Position numbers and translations under genes: made by a program. From Sulfurimonas sp. (GTDB lineage: Bacteria; Campylobacterota; Campylobacteria; Campylobacterales; Sulfurimonadaceae): a stretch of DNA of 9,510 nucleotides. Under the pieces are notes generated by a model, which was not told the origin of the DNA, searched no databases, and was given only the letters and a program-made list of their open reading frames with translations. The stretch is from NCBI GenBank assembly GCA_002733945.2, contig NVXO02000011.1, forward strand, positions 63,240-72,749, in the 5' to 3' direction. Of this stretch, positions 1 to 5,987 are shown in pieces. Position 1 is the first letter of the stretch; each line of letters starts with the position of its first letter.

Positions 1-581
1 GTGGAGGGTACTTTTTTACTAAGTTTAGGAAAAAGATAAATAATGGCAATAGTTGCACTAGCTAAAAGAAGTGCTTCGACATTTATGTTCCCTCTAATGT
101 CACCAAGAGAAGAGATGATTTCAACGATACTAGAAGGAGAAACAAGTCCAAAAAATGGAAATATCTGCATGATGATGATGATAGAACCGATACCACTCAT
201 AAATCCGGAAACAACAGGGTAGGGAATGTATCTTATGTACTGACCAATCTTAAAAACACCAAGTAAAATTTGAAAAACACCCGCTAAAATAAAAGTCGCA
301 ACAATAGTTCCAATAGCCGCATCAAGTGAGCCATAAAATGCTATCTCTGTGGCGATGATAACAGAAGCTACAACTGCTAAAGGACCCGTTGGACCACTTA
401 TCTGTGTTGGTGTTCCACCAAAAAGGGCAGCAAAAAAACCAACTGCGATAGCCCCATAAAGACCTGCGATAGCCCCCATCCCGGACTGAACACCAAAGGC
501 AAGTGCGAGAGGAAGTGCAACGATGGCCGCTGTAACTCCTCCAAATATGTCTCCGGATAAGTGTTTTGTAGAAAGAAGCAT
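1..581 (-). CDS. SulP family inorganic anion permease, N-terminal part (3' end beyond window)
   Basis: Membrane transporter of the SulP/SLC26 family, which moves sulfate, bicarbonate or related anions across the inner membrane. I translated the minus strand: an ATG at 581 gives 193 residues with no stop before the window edge. Family hallmarks are visible. The first helix has the conserved TAAIVALPLALAFG stretch (residues 17-30), followed by the GLYGAI segment (40-45), the ISGPTGP anion-site loop (61-67), and several further hydrophobic helices, including PYPVVSGFMSGIG (120-132). Complete members are about 500-600 residues and usually end in a cytoplasmic STAS domain; that part is missing here only because the window ends. 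A ribosome binding site (AAGGAAA) lies about 7 bases upstream of the ATG. The gene follows the GDCCVxC gene on the same strand after 69 bases. The transported anion cannot be told from this fragment. Confidence 0.9.
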   Translation of the reverse strand, partial: MLLSTKHLSGDIFGGVTAAIVALPLALAFGVQSGMGAIAGLYGAIAVGFFAALFGGTPTQISGPTGPLAVVASVIIATEIAFYGSLDAAIGTIVATFILAGVFQILLGVFKIGQYIRYIPYPVVSGFMSGIGSIIIIMQIFPFFGLVSPSSIVEIISSLGDIRGNINVEALLLASATIAIIYLFPKLSKKVPS

Positions 582-630
582 TAAAATTTTCCTTTTAGCT
601 TAAATAAAGTATATGTAGTGAAGTAGTTCT

Positions 631-649
631 TATATTATATTATAATATA
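631..649. repeat. AT-only perfect inverted repeat upstream of the SulP gene
   Basis: Nine bases (631-639) are mirrored exactly by 641-649 around one central base, all A/T. The repeat lies between the GDCCVxC stop codon and the SulP start. It contains TATAAT-like hexamers on both strands, so it may be a promoter core or operator for the SulP gene. An A/T-only hairpin of this kind would be a weak terminator. Palindromes arise easily in AT-rich DNA, so a function is only a possibility. Confidence 0.35.
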
Positions 650-650
650 T

Positions 651-875
651 TTATGTATAACAAGATGAACTACCTTTTACATCTTGAATTACAGGACACT
701 TTACAGTGCCATACGAGCAAAACACACAGCAGTCCCCTTTTTTTGGTTTAAGAATAGTATGACAGTTCTCACACTCATAGAACCATTGACAAGCATCTGT
801 TGGCATAGTTTCTATTTTTTTATATCCACATTCTGGACATGTAATTTCTGACTTTAAAATAATGTTGTTTTGCAT
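651..875 (-). CDS. GDCCVxC domain-containing small cysteine-rich protein
   Basis: A 74-residue cytosolic-type protein with ten cysteines. CPECG (13-17) and CENC (35-38) form two CxxC pairs that look like a small zinc ribbon. They are followed by the diagnostic GDCCVFCSYGTVKCP block (47-61), which defines the GDCCVxC family; some relatives carry selenocysteine in that motif. Here every position of the motif is an ordinary Cys codon (TGC or TGT), so this is the non-seleno form. The biochemical function of the family is not established; a metal-binding or thiol-redox role is an inference from the cysteines. The start is supported by AAGGA seven bases before the ATG. The gene begins 24 bases after the proB stop on the same strand, so the two are probably co-transcribed. 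Confidence 0.85.
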   Translation of the reverse strand: MQNNIILKSEITCPECGYKKIETMPTDACQWFYECENCHTILKPKKGDCCVFCSYGTVKCPVIQDVKGSSSCYT

Positions 876-899
876 AAAATAATCCTTTTCGTCATCTAA

Positions 900-1685
900 C
901 TATTGGATACTCTTATTTGTTACATTTTTAGTAGAAAAAAGTGTTCCCTTTGTGTAACTATCAGTAAATAGAAACTCTTTTGCTGAGGTTAAGTCATACC
1001 CATTGCATAAAAACATTTCTTTTTTGTGATTCATCATATATCGTGCAGCTTTTAATTTTGTAACAATACCTCCAGTAGCAAATTCATTATTTGGTGAATG
1101 TTCTTGCTCTAACTCTTCATCCTTGATTTCTGAAACAATCTTTTTAATTTTAGCATTTGGATTTGTTTTTGGATTTTCATCATAATAGCCATCAATATCA
1201 CTAAGAATTATTAAAATATCTGCATTGGTATAATGTGCAACATGTGCCGATAGTTGGTCGTTATCTCCAAATAACTGTTCAGGAGTTGTAGAAATATCAT
1301 TTTCATTTACAATAGGTAAAATATCATTTTCTAAAGTTCTTTCTATAATTTGTTGGAAGATTTTAGTATGAACCCTTGAGTCAAAATCCTCTTCAGTTAA
1401 TAAAATTTGGGCAATATCTACATTGAAAATATCAAATTTATTTTTATAACTACTCATAAGTATTGGCTGTCCCACTGATGCTAAAACCCGTTTACTTACT
1501 TCTTTTTTTCTGTCAAGCTTTAAGGCTGTATAGCCTGCTGCAACTGCACCTGAAGTGACAAGAATAACTTCATATTCTTTTCTTGCTTCAGTAAGAAGTG
1601 AAACTAAATTAAGCATTCTTTCTTTTGCAATATTATTCAAGTTTGTTAAAACACTACTACCTACTTTAAATACAATTCTTTTCAA
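900..1685 (-). CDS. proB: glutamate 5-kinase, short form without PUA domain
   Basis: Catalyses ATP-dependent phosphorylation of glutamate to glutamyl 5-phosphate, the first step of proline synthesis, in the cytoplasm. The product is 261 residues, all one amino acid kinase domain. Visible motifs are the N-terminal KRIVFKVGSS nucleotide loop, LVTSGAVAAGYTAL, LASVGQPIL, the substrate segment PIVNENDIST, FGDNDQLSAHVA, ILSDIDGYYD, and the late FATGGIVTKLKAA stretch. Enzymes such as that of E. coli (367 residues) add a C-terminal PUA domain; its absence here matches my recollection of Campylobacterota ProB. I chose the TTG at 1685. A longer frame opens at a TTG at 1694, but AGGAG directly abuts that codon, whereas it sits nine bases before the TTG at 1685, and the resulting N-terminus is the normal one. 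No proA or obg is visible next to it. Confidence 0.9.
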   Translation of the reverse strand: MKRIVFKVGSSVLTNLNNIAKERMLNLVSLLTEARKEYEVILVTSGAVAAGYTALKLDRKKEVSKRVLASVGQPILMSSYKNKFDIFNVDIAQILLTEEDFDSRVHTKIFQQIIERTLENDILPIVNENDISTTPEQLFGDNDQLSAHVAHYTNADILIILSDIDGYYDENPKTNPNAKIKKIVSEIKDEELEQEHSPNNEFATGGIVTKLKAARYMMNHKKEMFLCNGYDLTSAKEFLFTDSYTKGTLFSTKNVTNKSIQ

Positions 1686-1694
1686 AACTATCAA

Positions 1695-1699
1695 CTCCT
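1695..1699 (-). promoter_or_regulatory. ribosome binding site deciding the proB TTG start
   Basis: AGGAG on the minus strand lies directly against the TTG at 1694, which rules that codon out, and nine bases before the TTG at 1685, which is therefore the likely start. Confidence 0.65.
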
Positions 1700-1850
1700 A
1701 ATATATTTGATTTGACTCATAGAGTAACACACAAAACTTATATTGAAGTTATATGGCAATATTTATAATCTAACTCTTACTACTATATGCAGTAAATAAA
1801 ATAATTGAAAATATTGCGATAAATTTTCGCTAGGTAATTTATTGGAAGCT

Positions 1851-3542
1851 CTACTTAAATACAAAACAATTTCTTCCATTTTTCTTGGCTTCATACATTG
1901 CATCATCAGCTTTTTCTAGTAACTCATCTATAGTTAAAGTGTTATCTAAAGATAGAGCGATACCGATACTTAAAGTCACATGCATATTTTCCCCTTGAAG
2001 AAGCATAGGCTGGTCAATTAGCTTTATAAGTTTTTTGGCTAAAGTAGTTAATGATTCCTTGTCTTTTACATCATGCACAAGTATGGCAAACTCATCCCCA
2101 CCTAAACGAGCAACTGTGTCACTTTCACGGATCGAATTACTTAAACTTTTTGCAACATGTTGTAGAACTAAATCACCATAATGGTGACCTAAAGTATCAT
2201 TTATTATTTTGAACTTATCTAAGTCAATAAAAAATACTGCTATACTCATTTTACTACGACGGGCTTGTTTTAGGGCTTGCTCAAGTCGGTCTACAAATAA
2301 CAAACGATTTGCAATATTAGTTAAGCTATCATACTTAGCTTCGTACTCAAGTTCATCAAATATTTTTTGAGCAGTTGCAATATTCTTATTAACTGAGATT
2401 GTCATTCGCTGGAGCTCGTTGTTATTATAATTCTTCTCTTTCTGAATGCTATTCTCTTCTCTATTAAGCTTTTTAAAAAAAGCCAGCATAGCATCTTCTA
2501 GTTCCTTGAGTGGGTATATTAATGTGATTTGCAATAAAATTAATAAAACAATGCTCACAATAGTAAATAGTATGAATGAAATCTGGATGATTTCATTTCT
2601 CAATATATTCGTATCTATTAAAACTTCTATCTCATCTATTTCACTAGCAATTGCCCAAGTTAAATCATCATATATCTTCAAGGGTGCATATGAAGATAGA
2701 ACCCTATTTCCATTGTAGTCTATAACTATCTTTGTAGCACTATTACCACTAAGTGCCTCTCTTATGGCTTCTGTATCGCACCTTCCTTTTAAAGGGTTAG
2801 AAAATGAGGCAACTAATGAGTGATTCACTGGATCTAGATAACTATCACTTCTCATTAAAAAGTCTTTACCAACAAGATAGGTTTCTTGCGACTTTCCATA
2901 CCCTGATCTAAAATTCATTATATTTTGAATTGCTTTATCAGATATCTGTAGGACTAATATACCACTTATGGCATTATCAATAAATATAGGTGTAGCCATA
3001 AACATAGCGTGGATATTATTACTTGGAGGATATGGTTTCATATCTACAAGTACTGTTTTCTTTTCTTTTTTTACTTTTACATATACCTCTGCTAAAGCAC
3101 TCTTTTTTAAAGGACCTGTCCGTAAGTTTGTGCCATAGTCACTCTCTTTAAGTGCTGTATATACAACATGCCCAGTTGTAGGATCAATTATAAATATGTC
3201 GTAATAGTTATAAGCTTTTATATATTTTTGAAAAAATATCTCATGTGGATTAGTAATACTCTTAACTAATGTATTTGTTATTGGTATAGCACTATCGGGA
3301 TCAAACTCAACTAGTCTATTAAGTTTATGCATATCATAAAGTAATTCTTTTACATCCTTACCTCGAGAGAGCACTTCTATATCAGTTACTCTTTCTTTAA
3401 AAAAGTTAGATATTTGTTCTATTTTAATATCACGACTAGTTGTTAAACTATCATAGTTAATCTTTAAAAGATCTTTTTTTGATTTGTTATAAGATATCGC
3501 TCCTAATGAAATAGCTAATATCAATAGCCCTAGTAGTACCAT
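1851..3542 (-). CDS. membrane-bound diguanylate cyclase with dCache-like sensor domain
   Basis: Predicted to make cyclic di-GMP from two GTP in response to an extracytoplasmic signal. Of 563 residues, the N-terminal hydrophobic segment (1-18) and a second membrane helix (about 320-343) flank a periplasmic region of about 300 residues. That region resembles a double Cache domain, with YYDIFIIDPTTGHVVYTALK (113-132) and a following YGTNLRTGP typical of the fold. A charged, probably helical linker leads to the GGDEF domain (404-563). This has an intact active site (GGDEF at 481-485), the metal-binding Asp in FFIDLDKFK (D440), substrate contacts in NDTLGHHYGD, and an RxxD inhibitory site (R472-D475) exactly five residues before GGDEF. 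It should therefore be catalytically competent and product-inhibited. There is no EAL domain. The ATG at 3542 has no ribosome binding site; an in-frame ATA at 3575 does and would add 11 residues (see findings). Ligand unknown. Confidence 0.9.
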   Translation of the reverse strand: MVLLGLLILAISLGAISYNKSKKDLLKINYDSLTTSRDIKIEQISNFFKERVTDIEVLSRGKDVKELLYDMHKLNRLVEFDPDSAIPITNTLVKSITNPHEIFFQKYIKAYNYYDIFIIDPTTGHVVYTALKESDYGTNLRTGPLKKSALAEVYVKVKKEKKTVLVDMKPYPPSNNIHAMFMATPIFIDNAISGILVLQISDKAIQNIMNFRSGYGKSQETYLVGKDFLMRSDSYLDPVNHSLVASFSNPLKGRCDTEAIREALSGNSATKIVIDYNGNRVLSSYAPLKIYDDLTWAIASEIDEIEVLIDTNILRNEIIQISFILFTIVSIVLLILLQITLIYPLKELEDAMLAFFKKLNREENSIQKEKNYNNNELQRMTISVNKNIATAQKIFDELEYEAKYDSLTNIANRLLFVDRLEQALKQARRSKMSIAVFFIDLDKFKIINDTLGHHYGDLVLQHVAKSLSNSIRESDTVARLGGDEFAILVHDVKDKESLTTLAKKLIKLIDQPMLLQGENMHVTLSIGIALSLDNTLTIDELLEKADDAMYEAKKNGRNCFVFK

Positions 3543-3581
3543 AGATGTGATTTTAATTTTAATACTTATATTTATATTTAT

Positions 3582-3586
3582 TCCTT
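3582..3586 (-). promoter_or_regulatory. ribosome binding site upstream of a possible ATA start of the diguanylate cyclase
   Basis: AAGGA on the minus strand is six bases before an in-frame ATA (3575-3573) but 39 bases before the first ATG (3542). The in-frame codons between them would encode an N-terminus starting MNISIKIKITSM, of the kind usual in front of the first membrane helix of such sensors. Confidence 0.45.
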
Positions 3587-3621
3587 TTCTTTATGTTTTC
3601 AGTTATTACTGGTATGCTTGT

Positions 3622-3658
3622 TACACCCTAAAAGTGGAGATTCACTCACAGGGGTGTA
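3622..3658. repeat. inverted repeat (intergenic stem-loop B)
   Basis: TACACCC (3622-3628) pairs with GGGTGTA (3652-3658), seven base pairs. A nested AGTG/CACT stem (3633-3636 with 3643-3646) lies inside. The repeat lies between the 67-residue gene and the diguanylate cyclase gene, in what would be the cyclase 5' leader on the minus strand. No run of T follows on either strand, so it does not look like an intrinsic terminator. Confidence 0.5.
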
Positions 3659-3677
3659 TCTTGATAACGACTGTCTT

Positions 3678-3714
3678 GAGAAATAGTTTTGCCCGCTAGG
3701 GTAAACTATTTCTC
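3678..3714. repeat. strong 12-bp inverted repeat with inner CCC/GGG stem (intergenic stem-loop A)
   Basis: GAGAAATAGTTT (3678-3689) is perfectly complementary to 3703-3714. Inside it CCC (3692-3694) can pair with GGG (3699-3701) around a GCTA loop, giving a 15-pair interrupted hairpin. It lies 21 bases downstream of the stop of the 67-residue gene. On the minus strand no T-run follows the hairpin, which argues against a simple intrinsic terminator. Alternatives are a leader RNA element for the cyclase gene, a 3' end-protecting hairpin of the small gene, or a dispersed palindromic repeat. Confidence 0.6.
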
Positions 3715-3735
3715 TCTAAGTACTTGTTATATATT

Positions 3736-3939
3736 TTATTCACATTCAAACTCTAGTAAAACATGTCCAGGTTTAGCAAAACCAGAATTTGTAACTTTAA
3801 GTTTAAGAGTTTTGAGTATTTTGTGTTTTTGAGCACAAAATGCATTTGCTTCTTTATAAACATCTGCTTTAACGCCACTAGGTGTACCAAAGCCAACTTG
3901 AGCACTTCTTTTTCCAATCATGTAAGTTCCCTTATCCAT
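3736..3939 (-). CDS. small protein resembling the mature domain of a periplasmic lipoprotein family, lacking a signal peptide
   Basis: A 67-residue protein with the pattern GTYMIGKRSAQVGFGTP (4-20), then VKADVYKEANAFCAQK (23-38) and a C-terminal beta segment ending LLEFECE. I recall this order (DGTYMI, then LKADVxKEANAFC, then a strand with a late Cys) from small secreted or lipid-anchored proteobacterial proteins of unknown function. Those carry a signal peptide with a lipobox ahead of the domain. Here the frame is closed upstream by a stop codon (TGA) and no hydrophobic leader is present, so either this is a cytosolic variant or the export signal was lost. AAGGA precedes the ATG by four bases, and a TATAAT box lies farther upstream. 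It has two cysteines (34 and 66) that could form a disulfide if exported. Function unknown. Confidence 0.65.
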   Translation of the reverse strand: MDKGTYMIGKRSAQVGFGTPSGVKADVYKEANAFCAQKHKILKTLKLKVTNSGFAKPGHVLLEFECE

Positions 3940-3975
3940 TAAATCCTTTTGATATATAACTATTCATTCAAATAC

Positions 3976-3981
3976 ATTATA
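3976..3981 (-). promoter_or_regulatory. probable -10 box for the 67-residue gene
   Basis: A perfect TATAAT on the minus strand lies 36 bases before the ATG at 3939. No convincing -35 box is seen, which is common in Campylobacterota sigma-70 promoters. Just upstream of it is a short G/C-containing imperfect inverted repeat (AGGTC and GGCCT around CTTC). Confidence 0.4.
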
Positions 3982-4073
3982 GGCCGAAGGACCTTAAATA
4001 TAGAAAATAACAAATACAGTTATTTTTAAACATTACTACATATACACTTAACAATGACTGAAAAGTACAAAAT

Positions 4074-4097
4074 AGTGTAAAACAGAGTTTTAACACT
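4074..4097. repeat. imperfect inverted repeat in the divergent promoter region
   Basis: AGTGTAAAAC (4074-4083) is complementary to 4087-4097 with one extra A, around a three-base AGA loop. It lies between the divergent 67-residue gene and the polyamine operon, about 80 bases upstream of the operon's probable -10 box. It could be an operator or a weak bidirectional terminator-like hairpin. The rest of 3940-4200 is AT-rich, and apart from the two probable -10 boxes I see no other feature in it. Confidence 0.3.
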
Positions 4098-4179
4098 TAA
4101 ACATCATTTTTGAGAGTTATTTGTCGTATATCTTACATAACACACAAAAATGACCTTAAAGTTATAAGCCACAATAGTA

Positions 4180-4185
4180 TATAAT
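4180..4185 (+). promoter_or_regulatory. probable -10 box of the polyamine operon
   Basis: A perfect TATAAT lies 25 bases before the ATG at 4211. A poor -35 match (TTAAAG, 4156-4161) is 18 bases upstream. It is the only good promoter candidate ahead of four closely spaced plus-strand genes. Confidence 0.45.
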
Positions 4186-4210
4186 TTTATTAAATGACAG
4201 AGGGATGAGA

Positions 4211-5065
4211 ATGATAAACTATAGAGAGCAGGAAAATGTATCTGATAGTGTTGATAGAGCAGTGCAAAATATCATAGCGAAAGGAAAAACTTCTTTTCAA
4301 GAATACCTGTTTTTTGAGTCAAAAATGCATGGTGTTTGCATCAGTCTTGATGGGGATATTCAGTCTTGTGAGTCTGATGAGGGCATTTACCATGAGGCTC
4401 TTGTTCATCCTGCACTACTTGCACATCCAAATCCTAAAACTGTACTTATCATGGGTGGGGGAGAAGGTGCTACTGCTAGAGAAGTACTTCGTTACAAAAG
4501 TATAGAAAAAGTTGTGATGGTTGACATAGATGAAGAGTTTGTAAACCTATGTAGAGAACATCTCCCAGCTTGGGGTGTGTCCGCGTTTAATGACTCGCGT
4601 TTAGAAGTTCTCTATATGGATATAAATGAGTACTTAGTAACTTGTAGTGAAAAGTTTGACATAGTCATCGGTGACTTGATTGATGTGCATGATTGGGATT
4701 CTCCTGCTGCATTTCTTTATGGAGAAGGGCTTTACAAGACTATGAAACCTCTTTTAAATCCAAACGCCATCATAGCAACACAGGGTGGGGCTTTAGATAC
4801 AAAAGAGTCTACTAGTCATAAACATATCCGTGAGATGATGGGTCGTGTTTTTGGTGATGTGAGATCTTATGGTGTTATAGTACCTTCGTTTTATCACCTT
4901 TGGGGTTTTGTGATAGCTAGTGATGACTTGAGTGTTCTTGATACAAACTTACAAGAGAAATTTATCTCTAGTGCTAAAGGGATAACTTTAGATGCACTTG
5001 GTGTTGAGAGTTTAGTGGCTGCGTTTACTTTACCAAAACTTATAAAAAAGAACATAGGAGTCTAG
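4211..5065 (+). CDS. speE: polyamine aminopropyltransferase, thermospermine synthase (ACL5)-like type
   Basis: Transfers the aminopropyl group of decarboxylated S-adenosylmethionine to a di- or triamine (or agmatine). The product is 284 residues with a small N-terminal beta domain and a Rossmann methyltransferase-like domain. Visible elements are QSCESDEGIYHEALVHPALL (51-70), the nucleoside loop MGGGEGATARE (81-91), the acidic VDID after strand 2 (104-107), GDLID (154-158) at the catalytic Asp position, and TQGG (190-193). Classical spermidine synthases usually show GGGDG and a DSSDP-like motif; QS in the first block, GGGEG and GDLxD are the pattern of thermospermine synthases. The symbol speE is given as the family name only. 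The ATG at 4205 touches the AGAGGG ribosome binding site, so I use the in-frame ATG at 4211, six bases after it. This is the first gene of the operon; the binding site of the next gene lies inside its 3' end. Confidence 0.87.
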   Translation: MINYREQENVSDSVDRAVQNIIAKGKTSFQEYLFFESKMHGVCISLDGDIQSCESDEGIYHEALVHPALLAHPNPKTVLIMGGGEGATAREVLRYKSIEKVVMVDIDEEFVNLCREHLPAWGVSAFNDSRLEVLYMDINEYLVTCSEKFDIVIGDLIDVHDWDSPAAFLYGEGLYKTMKPLLNPNAIIATQGGALDTKESTSHKHIREMMGRVFGDVRSYGVIVPSFYHLWGFVIASDDLSVLDTNLQEKFISSAKGITLDALGVESLVAAFTLPKLIKKNIGV

Positions 5066-5066
5066 C

Positions 5067-5975
5067 TTGAAAAAACAAAATATCATAGAATATCAAGAAC
5101 TACCGAGTGTGGAGATACAAGATGCTGATGTAGTTATAAACAGAGTTTGTTGGGGTGGTAGTGTTAGTGGAAAAGAAGGTACACAAGATGCACCTGATGC
5201 GATACTGATAGAGACAGAACAGATGGAGTACTATGATGAGGATTTAGAGTACTCACCTATGAAGTATATGCAAGTACATGTGGCCGATAGTATTTATGAG
5301 TATGAGAAAATAAAAACATCTTTTAGAGGTAGAAGTAGTGAAAAAAAGCAACTACTTATCTCTTTAGGGGGTGACCATTCTATAACACCACAACTGACAT
5401 TAGCAGTATTAAAAAATTCTGCGACCATACTCTTTTTAGATGCACATGCAGATCTTCGTCGTAGTTACTTAGGTGATACAAACTCTCATGCCACACCTGT
5501 GTTTCATCTTTTAAAACAGGGGCATAACCTAGTGATGGTTGGGATTCGTTCTATGTTTGAGAGTGAAGCACTTCGTATAAAAGAGGATAAAAACATACAC
5601 TGCTTTATGGACAGAGCACTTCGTTGTGAGAGTGTAAGAAAAGAACTTTTACAAACTGTGTCGGCGTTAGAAGGTGATGTTTATCTTAGTATCGACATGG
5701 ATGTTTTTGATCCTGCTTGTGTGCCGAGTGTAGGAACACCACAAGCAGGTGGGATTGACTACTACTTTGCAACTGACATTTTAGAAGCACTGTTTTTAAA
5801 GTCAAATGCGGAGATAAAGGGAGTAGATATGGTAGAACTCATCCCCGAAGACTCTAAAGTCTCACAACTTTTTGCAGCTAAACTTTTACAAAAGATCATC
5901 TCTTATTGGGGTAGATCACAGGGAGTTGAGCAACGTGAGCAAACAGGTGGACAGATGCAAGTGAAGTATGACTAA
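5067..5975 (+). CDS. speB: agmatinase/arginase family ureohydrolase
   Basis: A binuclear manganese enzyme that hydrolyses a guanidino group to urea plus an amine. The likely substrate is agmatine (giving putrescine) or N1-aminopropylagmatine (giving spermidine). All metal ligands are visible in the 302 residues: H104 in SLGGDHS, D125, H127 and D129 in LDAHADLR, and D210 and D212 in SIDMDVFDP. The substrate loop SHATP (140-144) and VELIPE (256-261) are also present. Length is typical of agmatinases. It starts at a TTG, supported by AGGAG six bases upstream, with one base between the preceding stop codon and the start, so translation is probably coupled. A short polar tail after residue 286 is unusual but not disruptive. 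Agmatinase is favoured over arginase or formiminoglutamase by its position beside an aminopropyltransferase; the exact substrate is not proven by sequence. Confidence 0.85.
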   Translation: MKKQNIIEYQELPSVEIQDADVVINRVCWGGSVSGKEGTQDAPDAILIETEQMEYYDEDLEYSPMKYMQVHVADSIYEYEKIKTSFRGRSSEKKQLLISLGGDHSITPQLTLAVLKNSATILFLDAHADLRRSYLGDTNSHATPVFHLLKQGHNLVMVGIRSMFESEALRIKEDKNIHCFMDRALRCESVRKELLQTVSALEGDVYLSIDMDVFDPACVPSVGTPQAGGIDYYFATDILEALFLKSNAEIKGVDMVELIPEDSKVSQLFAAKLLQKIISYWGRSQGVEQREQTGGQMQVKYD

Positions 5976-5987
5976 AAGGAGACTATT

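Noticed and set aside
1807..1831. Possible terminator hairpin after the diguanylate cyclase gene (GCGA/TCGC around an AT loop)
   Set aside because: Only four G/C-containing pairs with a seven-base loop and no clean T-run; an overlapping alternative pairing of similar strength exists.
2446..2718. Plus-strand open frame of 90 codons
   Set aside because: Lies antisense within the diguanylate cyclase gene; no ribosome binding site or family resemblance.
3678..3714. Stem-loop A as an integron attC site, CRISPR repeat or intrinsic terminator
   Set aside because: No matching core sites, only a single copy in the window, and no T-run on the minus-strand side where transcription is expected.
4314..4505. 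Plus-strand open frame of 63 codons
   Set aside because: Out-of-frame shadow within the aminopropyltransferase gene, whose motifs are clear.
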